Of a DNA stretch of 64,000 bases, positions 24,935-35,788 are shown piece by piece. How positions within the stretch are numbered: the stretch's first letter is position 1; the number at the start of each line of letters is the position of its first letter. Location: positions 930,001 to 994,000 of the forward strand of contig JAESUZ010004792.1 of the NCBI GenBank assembly GCA_017311185.1, read 5' to 3'. The notes under the pieces were generated by a model. The model did no database searches. It was not told the origin of the DNA and was given only the letters and a program-made list of their open reading frames with translations. The stretch is from Proteles cristata cristata (lineage: Eukaryota; Chordata; Mammalia; Carnivora; Hyaenidae). Both the position numbers and the translations under genes were made by a program.

Positions 24935-26484
24935 AGTGCATCAGGACTCCTCACCCTTACACTTCCAAGCCACCCCCACCCTCTGTGTGTCCACAGACCA
25001 CTGGGTGAAATGGGGAAAAGAAACTCATATAAAATGGCCTTCAGGTGTGTGATGGAAGAAGTATATCCAGGATGACAGAATCTCTCTGGTGAAAGAGGAA
25101 ATGTTGAAGGTGAAGGGAACCAGGCATCCCTGATAGGAAGCAGGATGTGGTCCCTTCAAGTCGATGGCTGTGGAAAAGAGCAACTGGGGGAAGCACATGC
25201 CATCCATGCCCTCAGTCTCTGGCCCCACAGACGGTAGTGTGGAAATTAAATCTGAATGAGACATTAAGACCTTTTGCAATTGATGTATACAACTTGGTAA
25301 ACGGAGCTTTAAACTGCTATTCTTCCCTAAACCAACCATTTCATAAAAGTTCCAGCAACTGAGATTATTCTATGAAGCATCCCCTCCCAGCGCCTGAGCA
25401 CTGCAGTGAGGTTTACTAAACAACAGGAGAGACCCTCAGAGTCCAGCACTGTGGACAGCCCCTTACCTTATGGACAGGAGGAGCACTGTGCAGCTCTCCC
25501 GTTTCCCACCCCCCACTTTTTATTTTGCCTGAAGTGGTGCAGCATGGCAACCTACAGCAAAGAGGAGTGGAATGGCCTAGTGAAGAGCCAAAGAGCAACA
25601 GACAAACCCCTCCTCCCCAAGCTACTGGCTGATAATAAACAGGGAAAGGATATGATCCACCCCAATCCATGAGTGATCAATTCTCAATGACTTGGTCTAC
25701 TCTAAGCTCTTGTTCCATGTAGCAGACAGAGGTAGCAAAAGAAAAACAACTCCACAGATTCCACCACCAGCTACCAAAAGGGGAAAGCCAAAATTCAATA
25801 TCCCCTTCCACCACATGGGAACCAAGGATCATGGCACAAGCATATGGACAGCTCAAGTTCCCAGCAGGGACTATGGGCCTCACAGGCCTAGTCAGAGCAC
25901 CCATCCCACCAACCTGCCCCATGAACTGAGAGGTTCAAAGAGAGTAAATTTTACCCCATATATAATCAGATCTCAACCCATTTTGCTCCGTGTGCCTTTG
26001 TGAAAGTCTGGCTCTTTAGAGAAATTAGAGATCTACACTGGGCTATCTATCTTTCCCCCCTCTAAGGTCTACCCACCTTTTCACCATCTTTCTGAGGGCT
26101 TATGGCCAGGATCATGGAAAGGATAGAGGTAAGCATTACATCCCCTCCAAACTCCAAAATTTCAAGGTAGAAATTTTGTCTGTCCCTTGTCTTCATTTTT
26201 CCTTCCATAAATGAAGAGTCCAGCTGGAGGTTAAAGAATGAAATCGGAATGTGCAGGCCAGTGACTTTTGACCTTGTGTACTTTGATGCTGCTGAGGATT
26301 CTAAGGATCAAGCCTTGACTATCGTGTGGGAAGAAGTAGAGTTTTAGAGTAACTGTAGATCTAGTGATGGTACTAACCCTCTGAGGGGCCTGGGATGCTA
26401 AAGTGACTTATTCTGCTGGTTGCATGAGTACCAGAAATAGGACACGATCAATGCAGAAAGAAAGGATGACTGCTTTTTTAAGAG

Positions 26485-26514
26485 ACAAAACAAACAAACA
26501 AACAAACAAACAAC
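26485..26514. repeat. (AAAC)n microsatellite
   Basis: Six or so AAAC units, within the probable 3' UTR. Confidence 0.88.
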
Positions 26515-28189
26515 AATGGAAAGCCCTCTTTGTGTGGAGGCTTGTGCAGGTTGGAAGGGGGAGGGTGTGAACTGGGAAAGGACAGAGAATGTGCTGCTTT
26601 GTCTCTTGCTGAACCTCCTTGAAAAATCTTACTAAGAAACATCTGGCTGTATCCTTTGACCTCCTGAAGACTGCAGAAAATGTTAGTCAAGGGTGGACAC
26701 ATGACCGACTGGACTCAGTATTGGAGCCCTTCCAGTACTGCATGGACGGAGCCCATTTTTCTTCAGTGTCCTTGGAGCATGAGAAGTGTTTTGAACAGTA
26801 ATCCCAGAGACTCTATGATGGTGCCTTAGTGAATGGCAGAGCTCTATAAGGTCCACATTGTAGGGTCAGTAGGGTCAGGAGTTAGATTCAAACTCCATCC
26901 CAACGTACTCTTCCCATAATACCCCAAAAATGTAAAAGAGAGCCCTTCCAGCGGCTGAGGCATCTGAGTCCCTCTAATGACAAAAGCTCCTAGATAATAT
27001 GACACTTTGGTTGCGGAGGAGGAGTTAGTATTGCCTTTTTTTAGTTGATAAGCAGGATGAGAGCAGAGAAAGTCTCTCCTGGATGCCTGTACCATCTGGC
27101 CCTTTACCAGCTCCAAACACATCACTCTGAGCTCTTGGCAAGTCAGAAGAAAAAGCTAGCACCCAAGAGACAATTATTGAGGCTGCAAGGTGCAGAGCCC
27201 TTGCAGCATATGTGAGGTCTTGAATTCTCGAAGAGGTATACTTCAGGCCACACAAAGTATCCTGCTCCAATGCAAGTGAACTCCCACTCCCCAGAATCTC
27301 CAATTGTGAGCCAAATTTTTCAAATATATTGTTCAGCTCTATAAGTCCCAGGCCAGGTGGGAGGAGGTTCCACCCAGCCCCATCCTCCCCATCATGCCCA
27401 GAGTTCTTCTCTCACACCTTATCCTCCCCTCAGTGTCACAGGACTGGACCATTCTATTTCCAATGGCACCTATTTTCCAATTAAAATAATAACTGAAAAA
27501 GCACATATGATGTATTTATACTAGACATCACATTCACACTGGTTCCAAGAATCTGCACCAAGAATGACCGGGGTATTGTTCTCCACAACTGAGTCCATGC
27601 AGTCAGCCTGGCAAAGCTCTCTCAAGATGCCTCCCCCTCACTGCCGCACCCTCCAGGAGTGCTTGAGTCAAGGTGCTACAACCAGCACAAGCACTGCTGT
27701 AAGACTGCAGGTAATCGCAACCTTCTCCTTTCTAAGGCTGCTGAGCCAGATTCCTTCAGAGGAATGGAGTACCAACTCCAGCAATAAGAAGTTACATTCA
27801 CAGTCTTCAGCTCCCCATCCTCACTGCATTAAGCACCTGTTCCAAAGTGTTCAAGCCTCAGTGTCCTTCCCCAGTGACAAGAGACACTGGGTCCTAGTTC
27901 TTTGGGGCTATCAGATCCAATAGATTCCCAACAACCTTCAGCTCACTTGTCCCTCCCACAAGTGGGTTGTTTGTGATGTTATTTTTAAACACTTCCATAT
28001 ACAACATTTCCATCAGAAAGACCCAAGCTACTCTGAACAGAGAGTGTCTCAAAGGAAGAGAGGCATAGAGGAAGGATGGGGAAGGTGGGGACATCAAGGC
28101 ATGAGCTAGTATTCCAGACCACCCAGGGAAGGTGGTCCTGCTCAAAACATCTCTAAGCACAGGTACAAAAATAAAGCAAACTATGACTT

Positions 28190-28226
28190 CATATAGATAT
28201 ATAGATATATAGATATGCTAGCTAGC
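28190..28226. repeat. (ATAG/ATAT)n plus (GCTA)n short tandem repeats
   Basis: ATATAGATATATAGATATAT followed by GCTAGCTAGCTAGA. Confidence 0.8.
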
Positions 28227-28599
28227 TAGACTTTATATAGGTTTTCTGTATATTTATATATGTGCGCCGAGGGCATGAGCCCTGCTCCTCCTGCCCAGCT
28301 TGAGTCTCCAGTCCTACCCCTTCCCACTCCCCAGATGCCCCACTTGCCTGAAGCCTCCCACACTCAACTATTGCATCTGATCCTTGCACCCACCCTCCCC
28401 TTACATCGGTTCCCCTTTCCTTAAAATAGAACAAATTATGTGTACTTATATAATTTTATATACAATCTCCATAAAAAATACACTAAAGATGGTATATTAC
28501 TAATTTCGCCCTCCTACCTAAACAGAAGTTGCCTATCAAAGAGTCAACCAAAAAGAGGGTCGTCTAGGCCTGATGCCACTCAGGCAAATTAGTGCGTCC

Positions 28600-28905
28600 T
28601 TACAAACCTACACATACATACACGCCTCATATCACATACCACACATATGTACCCCAACCACCAACACACCCCACACCACACGCACCACATACCGCACGCC
28701 ACAGAAACACCAGACACACCCACATACCACAAACACACGCTACACACACACACACACACACACACACACCACAAACACACCAAACAAAAACACCCACATC
28801 ATATCACAAACACACCCCACACACCCACACACCACCAAAACACCCCACACACCACACAAATCGACACCCACACACATACAGCATATACACTGTCATACGC
28901 ACACA
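28600..28905. repeat. Large degenerate CA/CAC-rich repeat, about 300 bases
   Basis: Imperfect CACA, CACAC and ACCACA units around a perfect (CA)n core at about 28,743-28,769. All six-frame open readings here are low-complexity His/Thr/Pro and are not genes. In the mRNA sense it is a long UG/GUG-rich tract. Confidence 0.9.
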
Positions 28906-31900
28906 TACCCTTACTTCCTGAGCCCAGGAAAGGAACACAGACTAGACAGCTGGCTGGGGCCGGAAACCAGGGAGACGGCCTGGCAACTGCAAAGGGGCAG
29001 GTGAGACAGCCCCGTTTCTCTGACCCAGCCAGGGCACTGTCTGCTCATGACAGACCTCTCATTGTTCACAGTAGGCAAGATAAATATTCGCTGATAGAAT
29101 GACTGACAACTGCCTTCCAAGGACTGTAGATGACCATGGGGGGGTTTACCTCCCTCCATCAGAAATGAGGTTTTATAGATGCCCTGGGCCAAAAGGAAGC
29201 AAAAAGCCACTAAGCCCACATCGCCCCTGAGGAGGGTCAGCATTTGCCCCTTCTATCTACTACATGAAAACCTCACACATTGCCCAAAAGCATGCCTACA
29301 GTATTTCTAAGGCTGAAAATGTAAACCCCCCCTCCCAGCCCAACCCATCTCCTCTCCCAGATTCCCTTCCCTGCCCAACCACCTCCCCATCGTAAACCAT
29401 GCACAAGGTCAAGATCCCTGGAGCCGTAAAGAAGTGGGGAGGGAAAGGCCTAACCGGTGTGTATATGGGGGTGGAGGTGGAGAACTTGCCCTAGTTCCTA
29501 AAATAAATCCAGGAAACCCAGTGCCAGGGAGAGGTGAGAATGGCAGAGCACACTTCTTCAAGACCAAAAAGAACAATAGGCCCACACAGCCATTCACATC
29601 CCCATCTAGTGGGATGGGAAAGGCAAACAGCCAAAGGACCAGGGACGGGAACTGAGAATTTCCACCACTCTAACTCTCCAATCTAGCTCTCCCAGCCAGC
29701 GCTTCAAAGCTGTTAATTACTTCACCAGCCCTCTTCGGGAGCCCTAACTGCTACTACACACCCACCACAGAAGGGAATACCTATGTGATTTCAACTGCTG
29801 GTTGTAGTCTTACCCGAGCATTTAATAATCAAGATACTCTGACTCTTCCTCCTGTAAGATGTGGCAAGCCATTAATGATATTTGCACTAATGCTTAATTT
29901 TTCCTCATCCTACCCAGAAATGCTTGGGGTAAGGGGTTGTCTTTGGATCAGACTCAATCTACTGGGAAGTATTTGATCAGCTTAAAAGGAGGTTATGAAA
30001 ACAGTTCTACCCTCTCACCACCCCCAAACACAGAGCATCTGGTGGGGATGTTATATTTGCTCATGAAAGACTTATTTGAAAGTACAGATGGGGTGGGGGG
30101 GTGTAGAAATAAAGGACTGGACCAGTGTGGTTTCACAACTAGTCTGAGGAAGGGATGGTAATGGACACCCCTCTCTAACCAAACATCAAGGTGCCTTAGC
30201 ACCCTCTTAAGGGCTGAAGTCTGACCTGGGCTTGGATCCTTATCGAATTCTTCTAAAGAAGAGATTTTTAATTCTGCCTCTTGATCTGAAAGGAGGCAGA
30301 CAGCAAAGAAGACAAAAGGATAGCTGGTCTGACTTTGGGGTGAAACTCTCTAGTCCTTCTGTGTCAACCGGACTGGTGGCCTCCTTGTCAAAGGAGGAGA
30401 AAGCGAGGACAAAACCTCTAGGTAAGAAGCCACTGGGTGGCTTCATGGTCCGAAGGCAGTCTCTGTGTCTCAAGAAGACAAGGTAACAAATGCAAAAGCA
30501 TCCCTCCTCTCCACTATGAGCAACAATGTCTTAAGAGCAATTTAAAATCACGGGAGAGAAGGAAAAGGTCACCTGCCACTGCTGCTTATAAACACAAACA
30601 CATGAAGCTCATGAGAATGAGTCTTCCCCTTTCTCTACTGACACAGAGCTGGCAATACGATGGGGATCTCAAGATAAGTCTCCCAGCTTTGGGCCTGAGG
30701 AACCCCTGAAAACAAACAGATGAAGGTGAAAGACATCACAGAGAATATGTCCATGTTTGATTTGGGCACTTCGTGTTATAGGCTAATTCTAGAAGAAGCA
30801 AGGAAGTCCAGCTATGAAGCAAGACCTCTTCCAAGATCCAGCCTGGGCCTATGTGCTAAGGCCCCGCCCCACAGTCTTTTGTCTATGACTAAATCAGCCT
30901 CCCACACCTGTCTTCCAAAAGATCTTCACTACTACCACTCCCCAGCCTGCCCCATCCCAGGCAATTGCTCCTCTTTCTTTTCTCGAGATGACCCCCAACT
31001 TGTACACCACACCTTTAGGGGTAACTAAGTTATCACATGTCCTAGAGAGAAAGTTAAGATTTGATGTTGCCTGCCTTTGGTCTTACTGTCTTATCCCAGG
31101 ATCCCCACCTTCTACTCCGTGATTGACCTAGCTCTCTATTCCCCTTCCAGCCTTATGGACTCTTGGAAAAAGAATCTGACCTCTTTCTAGGCTCCAACCT
31201 TCTAAATCCCCTTCCTGAAAACACCTCACCTGATCAATTCGCTCATCCAGTTTAGATCTAGACCCCCTCCCCAAAGCAATAAGCATAGCATAGCCCCACG
31301 AGGCTCTGTGCCTACAGCCTGCCTCCCTTTATTCTGGAGAAGATAAGAAGGCAGAGCTGGCCTAGAATGGCTGGTGAAAATGTGCACTCTTCCTCAGGGG
31401 AGCAGCAGGGATGCACTCAGGGGAGCCACCCCTTGCTCCCACCCACCTCTAGCCTTTGACTCTTTCTTGCTGCTCCCCAGCAATCCCTGTGATGGTGCCC
31501 AAAGCTCCTTTACATGCAAGCGAAGCAAGCCCAAGATTAACCATTAGCTTCTCTTTCCTTATATTCTATGTAGTAATAAAATGTACTTTATGTACAATTC
31601 TCCCCCCAGCCCACCCCAACCCCCTAGAAGGCTTTTCTAACAAAACTGGAAGAAACAGCTCCAGCCACGCACACCTCAGCCCCGGATTCTAATCCTGGGG
31701 AGTGGCGAAGTCACCCTGACTTGGTGAAGTCTGTTTCTCCCTTGAAGCTACTGTTTTGTCAACTCAGCAAAAACCTAAATGAGCTAAAACAAAAACCAAA
31801 CTCATCAGGAAATTCCACATCTGAATCCTACCCACTGTCCTCTGCATAAAAAGGACATGGGAAAACAACTGGAATCAGTTCAGTCCTAAATGTTTTAGAT

Positions 31901-34503
31901 TCCAAATAAAAATAAAGACAGAGAGCATTGAAAACATTAATAATTACTCACCTCAGTCTATCCCTGCTTGAGATGCCCCCTAGAGCATGATCATGGGACA
32001 TAGGCCCCTCTTCAACGTGGGGCACAGACCCCCACCAGCCCTGCGGGATGAAGCAGACTGCCTATAGAGAAAGCGGAATTTCCAAAGGCCTCTCATATCC
32101 CTCCATCTCTCAAGGAAACTAGTGAGGGGAAATATGGCAGCAGGGCTCAGCAGCATGTGCTGACCTGGGCCACAAACGATGCTTCACACCCATGGCCCCA
32201 CACAAGGCATGAAACCCACTTGGTGTGGTCAGCCAGCTATCAAGAAACAGGGTTCACCTTCTCCTTATTGCTCATTTATTCCCCCCTAAAACAATTGCAG
32301 TCTCAGATCCCCCTAAGTGCTTTCTGCCTCAGGCTCCTCCGAGAATCATTTTACCCTTTTCCTGGTCTGCAAATTGCCTAACCCTGAAACAGTCAGTTTC
32401 CAGTCAGGGTGTAGAGTAAATGGCCAGGCAAAAGTCTGAGACACAAGAATAGGTTTTTATCTGAGTTGCCTCTACTCCAAAGCTACCAGACCATAAAAGA
32501 GCAAGTCTGGAGGACGTTTGATCACCCACAGAGTGGAGCACAAAAGTCCTAGGAAGCTCAAGAGTGCACATCGCCATTGTTCAAGGGCAGAGTACAAAGG
32601 ATATTTGGTCCTGAGAAAAGACTATACCCCCATCATGCACATGTTCACAACCACACCCTCACAGGCGTGCACACATACCCAACACAGAAGATGTCATGTG
32701 CCTGTGACATCTTTACTGTCCATCACAGGGACAAAGGGGACTGTATTCTGCCAGTTTCCACCACAGTCCTTAAAGGAAGGACTAAAATAGCTCCCAAGGG
32801 GTGGAAGGAGGCTGCTAGCCTTCAAGGGTACCATCACAAGAAGCCCTCTTGGGAGGAGAAAGGAGTATGAGGCCATCGAGAGACTAAGTTGGCTATGTGT
32901 CCTTTCCCTAGTCTTGAGGACACCCTGACACAGCTGCCACTCAGTGGCCAACAAAAAGCACAGCTCCAACCATTTGGTCTGATGTGCTGAGGTAAAGGGC
33001 ACTGCCAGAGGAAGAAGAGAGGACAGGAGTCAGCACCTTTGTTAGCCCTGGAGATGGCTCGCTGGGGGGCCCCTTGGGAAAGCACAGCCATAGTCTGAGG
33101 CACCTCAGTCCAGAGATCGGCTCTCAGTCTTGTAAGACACCCTAAAGAGGCAAAGCCTTCCACCCCATCTTCTCCTCTTTTCTTATAAGCTCTGGACCTA
33201 GAATTCCAAGCGCAAGCCTCAGAGAGATTGGCCCAATTCACCCTGAAGTCCTTCAGCCCTGGCATCCTCCTACATTCACATTTCAGCCAGGATCCACCCT
33301 GGATGGCAAACATGTCCAGTGAGGGTACAAACTGACCTGGTATGAGACCCGTGTCCATTCCCCGCATGCCCTAGGAGAGGTACTCAGTGAGTCACTTATT
33401 GGGCACAGTGGCAGAGGTAGTGCTGCCTCTGAAAAGCAGACAGTCACCCGACCTCTGCTTTTCTGTTTTTCTGGAGCTGCCGTCTGGTGGTAAAGTGGTC
33501 TTGGATGCCCAGAGAAGTGTATTGGCCAGAAGGTCCAGGCTCCACCCCAAGGGCACAAGGCCCAGCCCAGAGCAGTGGGGCAGTCAACAAGATGAGGGCC
33601 AGAAACTGCCCCCTCCCACCTATCACCATGACTCACTGCCCTCAGAAAGGAACCGTGCATATGTGGCATGTGGCCAGACCCCAAAGGTGGAGTCGGTCCC
33701 TACTCACTAGGCCAGAGAAAGGAAGCACCGGGGCTTGTGTGGTGGAGAAGAATCCATTCCCTAAGATGGAAGCTCCCAGCAGGGAGCAGCTCTCCAGCTC
33801 TCAGAGGCCCCCTTGCCAAGGTCATCTGGGCTAAACCTTAAGTAGCAACTGCAGTGAGACCTGCAGAAGCCTCTACTGCTTTGACTTGGCCAACATCCAA
33901 GCAGGTAACTGGGGAGAGGTAGATGTCCCCAAACCCACCAAGACAACAGCACCAAGAAGGAAATACTTCAAGGAACCTGACAGCCACCTTTATTCCCAGG
34001 TAGCCAGAATGTAGGCTCCTGCATAAGAAGAGGGGAAAGAGCAGATGCACCCCTATACATCTTCAGAACCCTCTGCCCTGCTCTTGGGCAGCACCATTAT
34101 CTTAATGGAGACGCATCTTTAGTCACTGTAAGATGACCGCACAGAAACTTCTGGGTGCTAATAGTTTGAACTAGGACAAGATTTTGGCAGAAAAAGGACC
34201 AGAGCCCAGGACTCTACCTACCACCCTTCTACCTTTAAACCCCCGCCTCAGGCAGTTCCACATAAATAGAACTGAGGGAAGACAGGGGATCCAGAGTGCC
34301 CCCAGAACCTGGAAATCTGAGGCACTCTAGCTTCATGTGATCCCATCCTGTTGGAGTTTGGGTCCACAGGATGGAGGAAGGCCCAGGGCAAAGAAGAGTC
34401 TGCAGGCAGCACGTGGAGAGATGGAAAGGAGCCGCAGGCGGGCTCCCCACAAGTGGCAATTAATCAATCTGGGGAATTAGTTCCCACAAAAGGAAAGGAG
34501 GAA

Positions 34504-34565
34504 TCCAATCAGCGCCTTCGGAGCAGCGCTCCAGAGGGTGCTGAGCCAGAGGCAGGATATAAATA
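34504..34565 (+). promoter_or_regulatory. Promoter-like CCAAT plus TATA pair on the plus strand
   Basis: CCAATCAG at 34,504-34,511 matches the NF-Y consensus, and TATAAATA at 34,558-34,565 is a consensus TATA box. With a start near 34,588-34,592 they would sit at about -80 and -30, the classical spacing. The interval has moderately high GC with a few CpGs. Function is inferred from motifs only. Confidence 0.35.
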
Positions 34566-34594
34566 GAGCCGCAGCAGCTTGGTGCTCAGCACAG

Positions 34595-34822
34595 ATGGCT
34601 CCAGAACGGGAGGTCCTGTGGCCACGGGGCTCTTGGCAATGGCTGGACCAAAAGGGACTGATGGATGAGCTCAAGTTTGTGCATCAGGACCTGCCTACTG
34701 GCCCCACTGCTAAGCAGCTTCTACTTCCGCAGCATGGGCCAATCCGCAGCATGGAAGGAAGAAAGATGCCAGTCCGGCCCTTTACTGGCCACCCTTTCTT
34801 TTACCCAGGAACCAAGAAATAA
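34595..34822 (+). CDS. Hypothetical 75-residue ORF antisense to the IGSF9B 3' UTR
   Basis: ATG at 34,595 begins MAPEREVLWPRGSWQW and the frame ends HPFFYPGTKK with TAA at 34,820. I do not recognise the protein. It is noted because of its setting: CCAAT box about 85 bases upstream, TATA box about 35 bases upstream, and a stop codon inside an AATAAA followed by a GT-rich stretch. The ORF alone is no longer than chance allows. The putative 5' leader would be only about 5-10 bases, which is unusually short. It could equally be a non-coding antisense transcript, or coincidence. Confidence 0.2.
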   Translation: MAPEREVLWPRGSWQWLDQKGLMDELKFVHQDLPTGPTAKQLLLPQHGPIRSMEGRKMPVRPFTGHPFFYPGTKK

Positions 34823-34840
34823 AGGCTTGTGTTTAGTTCT
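34818..34840 (+). terminator. Poly(A)-signal-like element after the small antisense ORF
   Basis: AATAAA at 34,818-34,823 overlaps the TAA stop of the 75-codon ORF. A GT/T-rich run (GCTTGTGTTTAGTTCTGTGG) follows directly, resembling a cleavage downstream element. Supported only by motif arrangement. Confidence 0.25.
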
Positions 34841-35579
34841 GTGGTAACTCATTGCTGAACCCCCAAAGCAGACAGCTAGAAAGCCTGGGAAGACCCATTT
34901 CTGCTCTGGATGGGAGAAGGTAGAAACAAATGGTGAGTTCAGCTGAGAAGCCATGAATCCTGTTTCAGAAGGAAGAATACCCAGGACGGACATCAAGACG
35001 CCCAGCTGGCTTTCAGCCAGTTCTACTTACAAACCCCAGGAGTCTGCTGCCCTCTTCCTCCTTCCTTCACTGACCACAGAAATAAACACCACTTTTCTTC
35101 AATGTACATATATATACATAGAGAAGCCCACAAACTACATACATATGCATTTGTATCTATATCTATATATATGTAAATTTGGAAGATGGGATGGAAGTCC
35201 AGCCTTCTTCCAGGATTTGAGAAACTGAAACAGAAGCAGAGAGCAGTAAAAGCCATTGCTTTCCCCTTCTTCACTTCCAAAGATATTTGAAGAGGTGAGA
35301 CAAATCAAGCCAGTGAAGAGGGGAGAGGTGGGAAGGAGGCAGATCTCTCCCTGTCCCCAGTTCACTTCCTGATCTCCACCTACAGGTCAGCCCCTGGCCT
35401 TCTGTCCCAAAAGTGAGACCAGACGGCCAGGATTCAGAGGCTCCACTCTGGCCAGAGAGAGAATGAGCAGAACAAAGGTCGGACAGCCCCCGAAACTGCC
35501 CGTCTGCTGGCACACCCTCATCCTCCCTCACCGCTCAGCCCAGCACTGCCACTCAGGGAGCACTTAGAGTTGTGTTGTG

Positions 35580-35788
35580 TCACAGCAGGGTGGCATGGCC
35601 GGGGTCATCATGATCCACGCTGTTGAGAATCGCCGTCTGGTCTTCCGGAAGCTGGCGGTGGCACAGGTCTGAGAGGCGGGCAAGAGGGTCAGGCCGAGAG
35701 TGTCTCTTCTTCTTTCGGAGGCAGACGGCTTCATCGGGCCACAGAACCTGGGAGTCTGGAAGCTGCTGAGCCTGGGAGGCAGAACCGT
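35580..35788 (-). CDS. IGSF9B: IGSF9B last coding exon with PDZ ligand
   Basis: The acceptor TTTCCTCTTAG precedes ACGGTTCTGCC and phase 1 matches the previous exon. It encodes DGSASQAQQLPDSQ, a short basic patch (LRKKKRH) and an end of GHATLL followed by TGA at 35,582-35,580. The terminal T-L-L fits a class I PDZ ligand (Ser/Thr at -2, hydrophobic at 0), agreeing with the known link of IGSF9B to the PDZ protein S-SCAM. Confidence 0.9.

Larger units (their letters stand above)
23040..35579 (-). other. IGSF9B: Probable very long IGSF9B 3' UTR (about 12.5 kb)
   Basis: No IGSF9B coding exon follows the stop at 35,580, and no SINE or L1 copy can be recognised down to about 22.9 kb, in contrast to the flanks. 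Minus-strand AATAAA hexamers occur at 33,989-33,994, 32,275-32,280, 31,328-31,333, 25,519-25,524, 24,308-24,313 and finally 23,056-23,061. Recognisable repeats (an L2) resume just below the last one. Open frames here, up to 177 codons, have no family resemblance and are probably chance. The extent of the UTR is inference; the sequence alone cannot show transcription. Confidence 0.55.

Noticed and set aside
28573..29102. Plus-strand frames rich in His, Thr and Pro
   Set aside because: All derive from the CA/CAC-rich repeat; three frames are open at once, as expected for a microsatellite.
32834..33684. Minus-strand open frames of 133-177 codons in the same sense as IGSF9B
   Set aside because: Downstream of the stop codon, no family resemblance, no splice sites in matching phase; consistent with chance in moderately GC-rich UTR.
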